DNA of 64,000 bases from Euonymus europaeus (GCA_963580455.1 OY756961.1:19077001-19141000), one strand, 5' to 3'. Numbered from the stretch's first letter, positions 10,458 to 22,226 are shown. Numbers and translations are program-made. Notes: a model not told the origin generated them from the sequence alone.

Positions 10458-10991
10458 TCTCTGGTTATGCGGCAGCAAGGCAGAAAATTGACTCTGGGAA
10501 TGAAAGGAAAATGCACAATACTTAAAGTGAAGTTGAGCCCTAACTCTCCTTTTGAACCCTTATTCCATTCTGGGCTGGGCCTGATGGTTTCGTAATCTGC
10601 GGCCGCCCAAGGTGCACAATTCTGTTTTGTTTGGCCATTTTTTTTTTTAAAATTAAATTCAAACCACGCGATTCTTGCGGCCGCCAGAAGCTTGCATTTT
10701 CCTTTGATGGCTGCCACCTTCTTCCTTTTCGAGCTTCTTGTCGACATTCTCTGGTTATGCGGCAGCAAGGCAGAAAATTGACTCTGGGAATGAAAGGAAA
10801 ATGCACAATACTTAAAGTGAAGTTGAGCCCTAACTCCCCTTTTGAACCCTTATTCCATTCTGGGCTGGGCCTGATGGTTTCGTAATCTGCGGCCGCCCAA
10901 GGTGCACAATTCTGTTTTGTTTGGCCATTTTTTTTTTTTAAAATTAAATTCAAACCACGCGATTCTTGCGGCCGCCAGAAGCTTGCATTTT
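10411..10991. repeat. Near-perfect 290-bp tandem duplication (two units)
   Basis: Unit 1 (10411-10700) and unit 2 (10701-10991) agree at nearly every position; I see one T/C change (ACTCTCC versus ACTCCCC) and one extra T in a homopolymer. Each unit contains the first codons of the extra ORF, its leader and two GCGGCCGC sites. The period is not a multiple of three, so the second start codon reads into a different frame after one unit. The near identity marks a recent event or an assembly artefact. Confidence 0.92.
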
Positions 10992-11817
10992 CCTTATTCT
11001 CACATATGCATCACTGGGCACTTTAGGCCCCCCTAAGTTTTATGTATTGATCAATCAATTGCACATTCTCTCTCTTCAATCCTATGTGGGTTAGTGTTAT
11101 CCCCATGCTTCACACGAGTTGTTCTTAACTACATGATTATTCTTAACAGCATGATGATATTTTTTTCTCATTTACATAGTCACCTTAATTATTTTTCATG
11201 TAGTTTAGCGACTAATACCACAAAATATCTCATGTCCTATTTTTCTATGTCCGTTCATAAAAAAATGTATATATGTAGTTTTTTTTCTTTCATTTCTTGA
11301 CTTAATGAGTGTCAAATGATGATTAAGTTGCTTCAAACAAAAGATTAAACATATATGGTCATACTATACTCTATGCACAATTGAATTGAAAATATATTGG
11401 AACAAAAGAAAAATAAAACACGGTCTACTCCTCCAACCCATCCTGGCAGCTAACTCTGCTACTATCAATTGTCAGGTTCAACCCCAACCATCCACACAGA
11501 CTCACCTCTCGTTCTCCCCATTATTCCTGAATTTTTCTTCAAGAAAAACATCCTCAGAGACTGAATAGAATCAGTAGGAAACTGATTTTTAGAACTTTAA
11601 CACACCTAATGCAAAATCAAACTATATTAGTAAGAAAATCAAAAGCAACACCTTAGGATTTGAGATAATCACTCTAAATGCATTAAAGGTATCATATAAA
11701 ACATCATGTGGAAGGCGAAAATGCTGAGTAGTAAATATCATTGAAAATATACCAGCTAGAATATGCTCTCAAAAAATGATACAGGGTTAAGGTTCCAATA
11801 AAAATATTTGCCCTATT
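10992..11817. other. A/T-rich stretch, no gene recognised
   Basis: The body of the truncated element ends near 10991 and no 5' LTR or primer-binding site is visible. The rest is A/T-rich with short frames only. It may be older host sequence, since the part just to its right (11818-11984) occurs again at 37148-37313. Confidence 0.4.
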
Positions 11818-11984
11818 ATCCAAGGTCTTCTTACATTTGAATGCTTGATAAAAATCTGAATGAGAAATTACGATTAAAAATGTGTGAAAAATGAACAAAT
11901 AGCAAATTGGAGGCAATGAAAAAGAGATGTATAATTCTCCATGGTTTTAAAAAAAAGACATGCAATGAACAAAATTTTATTTGG
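11818..11984. repeat. Left copy of a ~166-bp direct repeat flanking the nest
   Basis: From ATCCAAGGTCTTCTTACATT to ...TTTTATTTGG the sequence matches 37148-37313 in the same orientation, with only a few substitutions and single-base indels. The left copy borders the start of the old LTR remnant and the right copy borders its end. Confidence 0.88.
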
Positions 11985-12863
11985 AAGAAGTCTCCAGAAA
12001 GGATTTAGAAAGGAAGAAGAGGATATATTGGAGAAGAAGACGGGCCAGGCTGCCAGATTTGGGCTTGTTGGGTCAGGCTATTATATTGGGCCATTTTCTT
12101 GTTTTTGGTTTCGGGTTGAAACATATGGGCTTGTGGAATGTATATTAGATTTGGTTTGTATTTTTCTTTTTTAGATTTTGGCCCCAAATAATGTAATAAT
12201 GTAGTAAAAATAGTGTAAATATTAATTAGATTAATATGCATGCCTAAGATCTAATTTTGTAATTGATCTTAGGGTGTATGTTCAAAGAATTTCCAAAAAA
12301 GAATCGAAATCACAAGATTGATAAGGTTTGTATACCCAACCCGCCAAACATCCAATCATGTTAAGAGAATTTCAAAGTATTGATTTCTCGAAACATTTAT
12401 TTCAAAAACAGAATTTAAACTCCTTAAATAGATGTTAAAGAATTGCAAAATATTGATTTCTCTAAAGGTTCTATTTTATGGAATAAATTTCACCTAAAAA
12501 AGGAAATTTAAAATAAAAAGAATAAATGGCGAAATTTCAAATTATTTGGATATTGTATTTTAAAACTGATTAGGAGGAGGACTTGAAAGTATTCAGCTCC
12601 GTCTAAAAAGTTTTATTTATGGTATCACTTGAATAAATTGGTTTTATCATTTATTCGAAATTAATGGAATTTCTTCCACCCATTTGACAATAAATGATTT
12701 CTCGGGCATATGAAAATTTCATTAAAACAAATTGGGACATACAATAAAAATTTTAAGAAAAAGCATGAATAATAAAAAAGGCAACCGATTAGGGAGTTGT
12801 GGGGTGCCTAACACCTTCCCCACACTCAATAGATCCCCGTACTCATTTTCTCTGATTCGCAGA
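11985..12863 (+). repeat. Old truncated LTR (left part), plus orientation, split by the Ogre-like insertion
   Basis: Read on the plus strand, this matches the reverse complement of the Ogre-like LTRs in diverged form. Shared parts are ATGTAATAATGTAGTAAAA near 12190, TTAGATTAATATGCATGC, CCAACCCGCCAAACATCCAA (12338-12357) and GGGGTGCCTAACACCTTCCC near 12808. It is interrupted at 12863 by the younger element and resumes at 37059. The original copy is much shorter (about 970 bp) than the 2.3-2.7-kb LTRs of the young element, so it was already truncated or deleted. Confidence 0.75.
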
Positions 12864-13375
12864 TGTCGCAATCAAAATCCCGACGCATACCAGCGCTATC
12901 GAAAAATGCATAAGAAAATGTGAGAGCCGCCACCAATTGATTATAGTGCAATTGGACACTAAAATGTTAGGTCTGCGAACCAGAGAAAATGGATAAGGAG
13001 GTCTATTGAGTGTGGGGAAGGTGTTAGGCACCCCACAACTCCCTAGTCGGTTGCCTTTTAAATTATTTATGTTTTTTCTTAAAAACATTTTTGTATGTCT
13101 CAAATTGTTTTAATAAATTTCATGTGTTCGAAAAAAAATAATTTATTGTCAAAATGGTAGAAGAAGTTCCATTAATTTTGAATAAATGTTAAACTAACTT
13201 ATTTAAGTGATGATATAATTAAAACTTCAGACGAAGCTGAATACTTTCAAGTCCTCCATCTCAATTATTTTTAAAATATGAGATCCAAATAAATCGAACC
13301 TTTATCATTTTATTTTTAATAAAAGTTTGCTTATTATTATTTATGAAATATATTCCCTAAAAATAGAATATTTGG

Positions 13376-13935
13376 AGAAACCAATACTTTGATATTCCCT
13401 AACATCTATTCAAGGAATTTAAACTTTGAAATGTCTCGAGAAACCAATACTTTGATATTCTCTTAAAATAATCAAAATTTTGAAAGAAATGTCTCGAGAA
13501 ATCAATACTTTGATATTCTCTTAAAATAATCGGATGTTCGAAAGAAATGTGTCGAGAAACCAATACTTTGATATTCTCTTAAAATAGTCGGATATTGAAA
13601 AGAAATGTCTCGAGAAACCAATACTTTGATATTCTCTTAAAATAATCAAATTTTCGAAAGAAATGTCTCGAGAAATCAATACTTTGATATTCTCTTAAAA
13701 TAATCGGATGTTTGAAAGAAATGTCTTGAGAAACCAATACTTTGATATTCTCTTAAAATAATCGGATGTTCGAAAGAAATGTCTCGAGAAACCAATACTT
13801 AGATATTCTCTTAAAATAATCGGATATTTAAAAGAAATGTCTCGAGAAACCAATACTTTGATATTCTCTTAAAATAATCGGATATTTAAAAGAAATGTCT
13901 CGAGAAACCAATACTTTGATATTCTCGATATCGTT
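13376..13935. repeat. ~58-bp minisatellite inside the 3' LTR (about nine units)
   Basis: Units read AAATGTCTCGAGAAACCAAT, then ACTTTGATATTCTCTTAAAA, then a short variable part. I count about nine occurrences of the TCGAGAAA core between 13428 and 13910. The other LTR has four (35284, 35341, 35399, 35457). It produces spurious short open frames. Confidence 0.9.
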
Positions 13936-15086
13936 GGATGTTTGGCGGGTTGAATATATAAAATCGTATGATTTGATTCTTTCTTTGAAATTATTTAAAT
14001 ATACCTCAAAATAAATTATGAAATTAAATATAAGCATGCATATTAATCTAATTAATATTATCTATACTACTTTTACTATTTTACTACATTATTACATTTT
14101 TGTTTGAGCTCACCCCTCATGAATATAAATCCCAACCCAACCTATTGCTAAAAAACCAAAAATGAATAAATAAAGATATAAAGCCCATACAAATCTCAAG
14201 ACTAACCTACAGGCCCAATACATTTACTTTCCTATGGCCCAACCCATCAATTAACAAAATAAACAATACATTACCATTTATCAAATAACCACATCTGACT
14301 CGGCCCAATAATAGTCAAAGAAAAGCCCAATATACAACCTAAATCTGGCCATTAACAGAAAACAAAACTAGTGGACCCAAGCCCAAAACCGACTCACCCA
14401 AGACAAAACAAAACCCGGCCTGTTAACAGTACAAACAGAAACCTAAGCCCAAAAATAAAACAAATCCGGCCCGAACAAATAAGGCCTGGCCCGGCCCAAT
14501 ACTGTTCATCGTCTTCTCCCAGTGAACGCCCGGGCCAGTAGCTCCTTTCCTGCCGCCCAATCTGCAAACAGAAAAACCAGAGAAAGAAAAAAAAAACAAA
14601 CAGATCCAAGACAATCTTCAATGAAAACGAGCATGGTATGAGCCATATATATGTTGATTATCGGTGAATCTGAGACCGATCGAAATCATCAAATCTGAAA
14701 CAAAATCAAACTAACACCTAACATCTCCCAAATGCAAGAACAAACAAAATACTCAAAATAGGCATAAAAAATGATATCAGGGAAGAAATCACCTTTCGAT
14801 CTGTCACTCAAGCCTCTCGATTTCTCTTTATTTCTTCTTCCGATTTCCTCGTCCGTTTTCCATTTTCCAAGAAACTCCCTGGTTTCTTTTTTCTTTTCTT
14901 TTGCTGTCAATCTTTCTTGGATTCTCCACGAAAGAACAACTCTGAAAAGCTCTCGGTTTTTCCCTCAAGAAGGCTTCCGGCTTTCTCCAAGACCAACCCC
15001 TAAGACAACTCGAAAATTCCTTCTAGAGACTCTCTCAATCTCTCCCTTTTCTTCCTTTGAAAACTTCTCCGTCCTTCCCCCCTCTC

Positions 15087-15094
15087 TTTATAGC
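15087..15094 (-). promoter_or_regulatory. TATA-like box in the 3' LTR
   Basis: The minus strand reads GGGCTATAAAGAGAG here, and the same is found at the equivalent place in the 5' LTR. Confidence 0.4.
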
Positions 15095-15527
15095 CCAAAA
15101 TCAGCTGCCTTCCAACTCATCTTCAACCACTCTCCACTACCTTTGCTTTTCTTTCCACTATCTCCTCTTTCTCAACCACTCCCTCCTGTCACTTCTGCTT
15201 TTCTCTCCTACGGTCGGCCACCATTTTCCTCCATTGTCGCTGCCCCTTCCTTCTATCACCAAAGCTTCCCTTTTCTTTTGATCAAGCTTTTTAGGGTTAG
15301 GTTTAGGTGGGCTGGGCCGGGTAGGTTAATTTTAAGTTTGGGCCAGGCCGGCTAGGTAGGTAAATTAATTAGGGTTTTGGGCTTAATTGGGTAGCTTTAA
15401 TTTAAGTTTGGGTCTTTAGGGCTTGATTTGGTAAGTTATTAAGTTTTTTTTATTTTTGTTTTCTCTTTTATTTTTATTATTATTTTATTAAAAATTATAA
15501 GCTCCCGGACAAAAATGGGGTACTACA

Positions 15528-15540
15528 GCTGCCCCCCTTT
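15528..15540 (-). promoter_or_regulatory. Polypurine tract of the Ogre-like element
   Basis: The minus strand reads AAAGGGGGGCAGC directly before the LTR start TGTAGTACCCC. This is the standard position and composition for the plus-strand primer. Confidence 0.75.
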
Positions 15541-16189
15541 GCGTGACTTTACATCGTAAATGACGCGCAAAAGAGTAGAAAGCCGATTTTTGTACCACTT
15601 GAAACATGTAAAAATATACGGGATCTCTGTAGCCAATCTCTGGCTTGGCGAAATTTGAAAAAATAATATTGCTTGGGATCACTGTGGTTTTTTTTTTTTT
15701 TTCGAATTTTGCACAGGGTCACTGTAGCCACTCTTAGCTTGGCTTAATTTTGAATAAATTAAAACTGCTCGGGATCACTGTTGCCATCTCCGGCTTGACT
15801 TGATTTTGAATAAATTAAAATTGCTCGGGATCACTATTGCCATCTCCGGCTTGGCTGAATTTTTTGTTTTGATTTTTTCCTTTAATTTTTTTTTGAATTT
15901 TGTATGTACATAAACAAATTTGCACTTGGCTGAATTTTGAATGAATTGGATTTTATTTTGATTTTTTTGATTTTGCAAGCAATTTTATGAATTTTTATTT
16001 ATTTTACATTTACACAAATATTTACAGGGTATTTTTGTATTTATCCCTGGGCTTGTCCGTGACATGGGCTGGACTTAGGTAAATAGTACAATGACTAACA
16101 CTGTAAAATTCTCAATTAGGCCTGTCCACATTCGCGACCACATTCAACAGTTGCTCCCACCTTCGTTGCCTGGCCTCCGATTGATGCTT
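15541..16189 (-). repeat. 3' non-coding region with ~57-bp tandem repeats
   Basis: Five imperfect units around CGGGATCACTGTTGCCATCT, followed by CCGGCTTGGCT, lie at about 15619, 15675, 15714, 15770 and 15827; the last two are nearly identical. The remainder is T-rich with no gene. Confidence 0.7.
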
Positions 16190-17098
16190 CTAAGATAGTG
16201 TTTCCTGAGTACGGTCAGGCAAAGATGGTTTAGCAGCAGACCAGAATGTTTCTCCTAGTACTGGAACTCGAGACCGTGATGCTTGTAGTCTCTTTGCAGT
16301 AGTGGCCATTTGGGTAATACTCTTCCGCCAGTTATTTTTCTGTATAGTAATTACTGGATAAAGTAGGGAAATTTGGCTTAAAGGAGGACGAATGTGTTTA
16401 CTCAAAACCAGTCGGGTAATGAGTCGTGGAAAATATAATTTCTCCACCTTCGTTGGTCTGTTCTCCACCAAACTCTGTGCCTTTAGGATAGTGGCCATAA
16501 AGAATTCTTCAATGTCAAACCATACTCATTTATACATATAGTATAAGGCGTGGAGAATATTACCCCGTCGCTGGTGGTGGTGACCAATGGGGCAGAGGTT
16601 GTGCCGGACAGCATCGTCCAGCAACCACATATTCGATGGCAAATATGAGCGACTTGTAGCCTTTACCTTCTCATCGATCTGTCCTCCACACATGTCATGA
16701 ATTATCTCTTCCTTAGAGACAGACACCGGTGCTTTGAAACCAGTAGCCACTTCGTAAAAAGGGGGATACCCTAGACATTCGCATATGTCCGCCGTGGTGA
16801 ATCGAAATTTTATACCAATTATTTCCACCTGATAAACCGGTTGTGATTCGGTTCTCGCACTCGGTGGTAACATTTCTAAAGTTTCGTAAAAACCATGAAC
16901 TATACGAGGATACACTGACAAATCACCCTCAGGATCGGGGTTAATCAGAAATAGCATGGAGTGATCCTGGAGGTATTTCATAGCCCAGCGGGCGTTGGAA
17001 TCTCTAAGAATATGAAAGTCAAATCGTCGCTCAGGAATGATTTCCGCTTTAGCAAACGATACAATCGTTTGTGAGTGGGGTGATAAACCGTCGTCCAT
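16190..17098 (-). pseudogene. Second extra ORF of the Ogre-like element, broken by one stop
   Basis: Starting at ATG 17098 (MDDGLSPHSQTIVSF), an open frame runs to a stop at 16526-16528. It then continues in the same frame through EEFFMATILKAQ to about 16190, so a single nonsense codon splits a protein of roughly 300 residues. The pattern GFYETL ... VEIIGIKFRFTTADICECLG resembles, in more diverged form, the FYAN..VRG..F core of the proteins at 21114-22226 and 9261-10457. I therefore place it tentatively in the same plant transposon protein family. Its role is unknown. Its position between integrase and the 3' LTR, in sense orientation, matches known extra ORFs of Tat/Athila elements. Confidence 0.55.
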
Positions 17099-17648
17099 TC
17101 GAAAGTTCAAAAGACAATATATCTGAAAGAGATGAAAAAAAGGGTTGGAGAGATGAATCTGCGATGATCCGAACAAAAATCAAGAATGGTGACGAAGTGA
17201 TGGTGAAGGTAGTCGGAAAAGAGACGAAGTGATGAACAAAAATGAAAATGTGCAGCTTAGATGAGAAAGAAAGGAAATTGTGCCAGAGCAGACAGAACAT
17301 TACAGGTGAAACGCGAGTCTGTCAAGAGATAATGGAAAAAATTGGAAAATGAAAGATGTGACCGAACAGACAATGCCTTTAAAGAAAGGTCACGTCATTG
17401 TCGGAGAGTGATTTGAATATCATGATTAGGCAAGGTGGAGGTGATAGAGAAATTTCGACTCCGTGATGAAAGCAAAATTATTTGACCAGAAAAGACAAAA
17501 TGTAAAGCGATCCAAAACTTTCAAAAAGGCGCTGAAAGTCAGGGTCCCGTCTGTCTTCTCCCTTTTCTTTTTGTTTGCTTTTTTTTAATTTTTTAAAATT
17601 TTTCCATGGATGCGTACGAGTGACAAGACGTAAATATGGATTGAAAGA

Positions 17649-17848
17649 ATGGATCGGGGTTTATAGCCTCCCATCAGGGCAATGATGAAATGAATTGATC
17701 GGGGTTTATAGCCTCTCGTCAAGGCAATAATGAAATAAATTGATCAGAGTTTATAGCCTTCCGTCTGGGCAACAATTTTATGGATTGACCGGGGTTTATA
17801 GCCTCCCGTCAAGGCAACAATTTCAAAGAATTGATCAGGCTTTATATG
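17649..17848. repeat. ~57-bp tandem repeat, four units
   Basis: Four imperfect units share GATCGGGGTTTATAGCCTCC followed by CGTCAAGGCAA. They lie just upstream (minus-strand sense) of the broken extra ORF. Function unknown. Confidence 0.8.
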
Positions 17849-18715
17849 ATATGTAATTTAAAAGCTGATTCAAGAAAAATGACACCTTCAAAAATTTACT
17901 TTTCGAACAAACTTGCAGCACCACACAAATGATATACAATGACGATGTATTCAATGATGGATTTTTATGAATATCTTATTTTTTTAAAAAAATGCACAAC
18001 TTCTTAAAGACCTTTTCATTCCTAAACACGCGTGCAATTGCGGATCCCTAAACCAGTAAGTTTCTTTATAAGGATTGAACATTTTACTCAAAAAGCCTTC
18101 ACTAAATGGTAAAAATGTCATTCACTTAAAAAACCAACCTTTGTGCAATTTTCAAATTTTATGTGTACAAACATTTTTGGTTTCAACAGTTCATGTTCAC
18201 TAAAACGTCTCTTTTTTAAAAAATGCTCATATTTTTATGATAAGGACCGTTCCTCTTCTGATAATACTTGTCTTGACCACATGTTTGTCCATCAGGCCTT
18301 TTTCATCTTAAAGTGCCAATATCTATCAATTCTCTATCAAAAGTAATATCCTAATGCACTCATAACATTCACTGTCAAGACTTCAATCAATGATAAATTC
18401 AGTAGTACGACTAAAGCATGCCAAGAATGAGAAATTTTTGGAATATGAAATCAGAATATGGAAATGGAAGGAAAGAGTAGCAAAGTCGAAGAAATGGATA
18501 AACTCGTGATATCTCAAAAAAAAAGAGTGATAATCAAAGAACTCTTTTAGAGTATGATAAATATATATAGAGAGAAAGAAGTAAAAGAAAGGGAAGGTAA
18601 ATCGAGGCTCTCCAAGATGAAATATGTGATAAGTCAAAGATTGTGCCAAAATTGCCCCAGTTTTGGTGTGCACCCAATTAACAACAGTCAAATTCAGAAC
18701 TCATGAAGTAGTTGC
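17849..18715. other. Non-coding part of the Ogre-like 3' region
   Basis: A/T-rich sequence without a supported gene. One copy of the recurring AATTGCCCCAGTTTTGG palindrome lies at 18647-18667. Confidence 0.4.
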
Positions 18716-20224
18716 TGATAAGTGCCAGAATATAAGTTTTTAAAGTGCTAAAATACTACCAAAGCAATGCCAAGAAATTGTGCTTAAAAGCTGAATTTTC
18801 AAGATTATTGTACTTAAGATCTTCTTGGATGTTTTGGAGGTTAAGAGGTAGTAAGAACTGTCGGAATAAGATTTGATCTTCAGCAAATTTTTAGAGGACA
18901 CTTCAAGATTTTCAGGAAGTACTGGTTCACAAAAATCAGAGTTTGTTTGGGCCTCTAAAGGTTGCCTGAAAGTCAAGTTTGGAAGTTATATCCGAAGTAG
19001 AATTTCTGTTTGCAGACCAGACCTTTAGAAGCCCATAACTTGAGTGTCTGATGTCCAAATTGAGTGATTCAAAAGCCCATAATTATCTACAATATAGATG
19101 AAGGGTTTAAGTTCATAATAGGCTTATTTTAGGCCCAGAATGCAGTTACAAGATTAGTGTGTAATTGGAAGTTGATGTCATTGATGATACCATTTCCATT
19201 CAAAGAGTGGACAATCCACCACACGAATTTGATGGAAAATCCACCACCAAAATATGGCACTAACCCCTCCACTATGTGCTCATTTTCTCTATAAATAGAG
19301 AGGAGAAGGAGTAGAAGGGTGAGCTAGGAGAAGGAGTGGAAGCAAAAAGAGGAGAAGGAAAAGAAGAAAACAAGGCTTGTGTTTGTAATTATGTTTTTAT
19401 GTTTCATGTTTTATTTGGTTATGTATAACTAAACTATTGTTAGTTTGGGCTTGTCTGAAAGCCCTAAGCATTCTTTCAATTTTATAAGTTGTGTGGATTT
19501 CAATTTCTACAAGCATGATGATTTTGATTTTTCTATGTTTTGTGAGTTCTAGTATTGTGTTTCTTTGAGTAGCTAACTTTGAAACATGTATTAGAATTAA
19601 TTGTTGTAGAACATGGTTAATTGCCTTGTTGAATATGTTCTTTCTTGCAACATATAATTCAGTTGAAAATGAATTATGAAAAATCAATTCTTGAATACCT
19701 AAGTACAAATACCATGTATTAGAATTCTTGTGACATTCATATTCTCTTTGCTCTTATTGGATTCTTGATTGTTGATTGATGCAGACGCCATGCTAGATTT
19801 CGATTAAGAATACACGTAATGAGGTAGACGTCATACACTTTACATGCAATTAAGAGAGAATCATACAACTTGAGTTTGGCCATGACCTTATTGTGAATGT
19901 TGTCATCATATGCTTGTTAAAATTGTTAGTCTATTATTTCTTATAAATTGTTTGAATGTTTTGTGGTGGATAGTGAGTCTTAGCTATTATTTTCATTAAT
20001 ATCAATTCTCATTCTTATTCTCAACGTCAATTTCTTTGTCTTAATTTTTATCTCTTACAAGATTTAACCCCCCTTTTCCCCCTTTTATAATTGTATCAAT
20101 TATATTCAAGTGTTAGATTGTATATCTATTAGCATCACTCCTTGTGGGATCGACTCTTACTTGTTCACTATATATTAATTGTACATTTGTAAGTATATTT
20201 TAAATTGTTACTAACGACGTAACA
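18716..20224 (+). repeat. Solo-LTR-like insertion (1509 bp) inside the Ogre-like element
   Basis: The segment begins TGATAAGTGCCAGAATA, a start I recognise from plant Ty3-gypsy LTRs that follow a GGGGGAATT tract, and ends ACGACGTAACA. The flanks are GTTGC (18711-18715) and GTCGC (20225-20229), a 4-of-5 target duplication. A TATA box (TCTATAAATAG, 19288-19298) lies in plus orientation. A CCTTGTGGGATCGACTCTTA motif sits near the 3' end, as in Athila/Tat-type LTRs. No internal genes are present, so recombination between two LTRs probably left this solo copy. Confidence 0.65.
19288..19298 (+). promoter_or_regulatory. TATA box of the solo LTR
   Basis: TCTATAAATAG stands in a symmetric context (TCTCTATAAATAGAGAGG), followed by a purine-rich GGAGAAGG leader. 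Confidence 0.5.
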
Positions 20225-21113
20225 GTCGCTCAACCCAACATATTTGTCTTCAAACTCCTTCTGTATGATTTATCTTCGATGAAATTGTAATAACAGGAAC
20301 GTCGCACCAAAAACTGCCCCAGTTTTGGTGCGTGTGTTATTAACTGTCATGAAGCCTACACTTCTCATGTCTGCCAACCAAAATTTCTTTGTCAAGATAA
20401 CAGAAACATCGCACCCAAAACTGCCCCAGTTTTGATTCGTGTGCAATTAACTATCATGGTGCGTGAGCAATTAACTGTCATGAAGCCGGAACTTTCCATG
20501 TCTGCCAACCTAACTTCTTTGCCAAGCTATCAAAAATGTCGCTCCCAAAACTGCCTCAGTTTTGGAGCGTGACCCATTCACTGTTATTCAATCTAAACAC
20601 CAGGAATCTGATTCATCCATATCCATTCGAGAAAGAGTACTGACCAAATCAACACCGCTCATTGATGCAACAGGTTTATGTCCCATAAATTTTTCTTCAA
20701 GTAACCAGAACGTGCAGCCTGAATTTAAAGCGCAGGCCTTTTACTCTTTTTTTTCTCTTTACAAACCCCGTTTTCACTCAAGCAATTTTTCTTTTTCTTT
20801 CTCTTTTCTTTTTTTTAGATCGTCATTTCTGACTTTTACTCTAGCATTTTGCTTTTTTACAAACCCTAATTTTTGCCAAGAATGCCTTTTCAGGTTTTCA
20901 CTCAAGTGGGTTTTTTTTTTACCTCTCGAATGAACAACTGTACCATCACGATGGTAACTTTTATACCACTCAAGGATCAAGCCAATCATAATTGTTCAAA
21001 TACTTTCATTGAAGATAACAAGCAACAAGGGACAAATATGGAGTAAACTTATTAGAACATATTAGCTAACTCTCCATAAACAACAACAGTACAATGCTCA
21101 CAATACTCAACAT
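20225..21113 (-). other. Non-coding 3' region with recurring palindromic motif
   Basis: Three copies of (C)CAAAACTGCCCCAGTTTTGG or near variants lie at 20309-20328, 20416-20435 and 20546-20565. Each is followed by similar sequence of the kind GTGTG..ATTAACTGTCATGAAGC. At 20884-20920 a TTTTCAGGTTTTCACTCAAG motif plus a T-run resembles one in the Tat element at 53843-53889. No gene. Confidence 0.5.
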
Positions 21114-22226
21114 TTAATGAAATGATGGAAAATAGAAATTCTCTGATTGAAATCCTGGGTTTTCATGATTTTTCGAAGGATAAAGATCCTGTTGTTGGGC
21201 TAGTGAAGTCGAAAACTGCATGTTATGCACTCCAAAGTTGTTGGCTAGCTGATTGTGCATCTGATCTATGGTCCCATTATTGGAGCCTGTAATATATGTA
21301 ATTAACTGATCAATACTTTTGGACAGACAGTCCAGAAGTGCCTCAATCTGCATCATCCTTTCAACTATAGCAGTGGTTCCTGATGAACTGGAATAATGAA
21401 CAGTAGAAGATCCAATATCTAGATGAGCATCAACAATCCCATCATCTTTGTAACGATTGATCATCCTATGATCAATCACTTGTCGTGGATATTTCACCTC
21501 TTTATTTGATTCCCAATGAACCCCAGCTCTCATACACAATGTACAGACCAGAGAAGGGAGGCAAAGCCCTATAGTCGTTGTAGTATGAAGGCTGTGGACA
21601 ATAGACTTGTGTAAAACTTTCCCGACATCAATCGATTTTCCAGACATAATAGAATAAAGTAATAATGCTCTATCTTTTGAAACGTCAACTGAATGAGTGC
21701 TAGGCATGAGTTTCACCCAAATAAAACGCATCCAAGCCTTGCTGTTCCTGGTCATAGATGCTGTAGGGAACGAGACTCCCACCCCTCTAAATTTCTTCCA
21801 GGCAGCGCCTAGTTTACATACTTTACGAATTATTGCATCCATATCAACATCAGATTCTAGCAACTTAGAAAAATCATCGTTGGCAAAGTTTGGAAGATTG
21901 TAAACGTCATTAATAGTTTGGCTATCAAATGAAACCCTTACACCTCGAACATTTATCTGTCCATATCCAACCATTGCATTGGCATAAAATTCTCTTACCA
22001 ACTGAACAACTGCAGGTTTTGGCTGTGCAACGAGCTTCTCCCAACCTCGCTCAGCAATTATTCTAGCAATAGTGGGCTCTGTTGTATAAGAAACTTGGAT
22101 GCCTCTCTCCGGGATTATATTTCGCACACCAACTGATTGTTGGTATCTTTTAAATGCTTCCTGACTCACAAAGATATTTTCATCATATATCTGAAGAGAT
22201 TGTGTGCGTTGTTTTTTGGAAGCCAT
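21114..22226 (-). CDS. Intact extra ORF of the Ogre-like element, 'putative plant transposon protein' family
   Basis: This is a 370-residue open frame from ATG 22226 (MASKKQRTQSLQIYDENIF). The core shows ARIIAERGWEKLV at about residues 60-72, LVREFYANAMVG and NVRGVRVSFDSQTI. These match, motif for motif, the ERGW..EFYAN..VRG core of the protein at 9261-10457. The N-terminus has KKQR, a possible nuclear signal. The C-terminal third has a hydrophobic repeat (MMQIEALLDCLSKSIDQL) likely to form a coiled coil, then a Gln/Asn-rich tail. It is sense-oriented, downstream of integrase. Unlike the gag and pol genes of the same element it has no stop or frameshift. Biochemical role unknown. Confidence 0.68.
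   Translation of the reverse strand: MASKKQRTQSLQIYDENIFVSQEAFKRYQQSVGVRNIIPERGIQVSYTTEPTIARIIAERGWEKLVAQPKPAVVQLVREFYANAMVGYGQINVRGVRVSFDSQTINDVYNLPNFANDDFSKLLESDVDMDAIIRKVCKLGAAWKKFRGVGVSFPTASMTRNSKAWMRFIWVKLMPSTHSVDVSKDRALLLYSIMSGKSIDVGKVLHKSIVHSLHTTTTIGLCLPSLVCTLCMRAGVHWESNKEVKYPRQVIDHRMINRYKDDGIVDAHLDIGSSTVHYSSSSGTTAIVERMMQIEALLDCLSKSIDQLITYITGSNNGTIDQMHNQLANNFGVHNMQFSTSLAQQQDLYPSKNHENPGFQSENFYFPSFH

Larger units (their letters stand above)
12864..15527 (-). repeat. 3' LTR of the Ogre-like element (2664 bp)
   Basis: Direct repeat of 34719-37053, bounded by TG and CA. It is longer than its partner mainly because a ~58-bp minisatellite (13428-13930) has about nine units here against four there, and because of a ~65-bp extra stretch near 14875-14940. 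A TATA-like CTATAAAG on the minus strand lies at 15087-15094. Confidence 0.92.

Noticed and set aside
10352..10953. Two minus-strand frames of about 137 codons across the 290-bp duplication.
   Set aside because: Created by reading through leader sequence in shifted frames after the tandem duplication.
13376..13935. Regularly spaced repeats that could look like a CRISPR array.
   Set aside because: Spacers are not unique, the units lie in a plant LTR, and the partner LTR has the same units in lower number; it is a minisatellite.
13828..14037. Open frame repeated at 35318-35602 as a possible small gene.
   Set aside because: It is the translation of the LTR minisatellite and its flank, appears in both LTRs and has no protein-like conservation.
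14771..15355. 194-codon plus-strand frame in the Ogre-like LTR.
   Set aside because: C/T-rich LTR leader read on the wrong strand; the equivalent in the other LTR is not preserved as the same frame.
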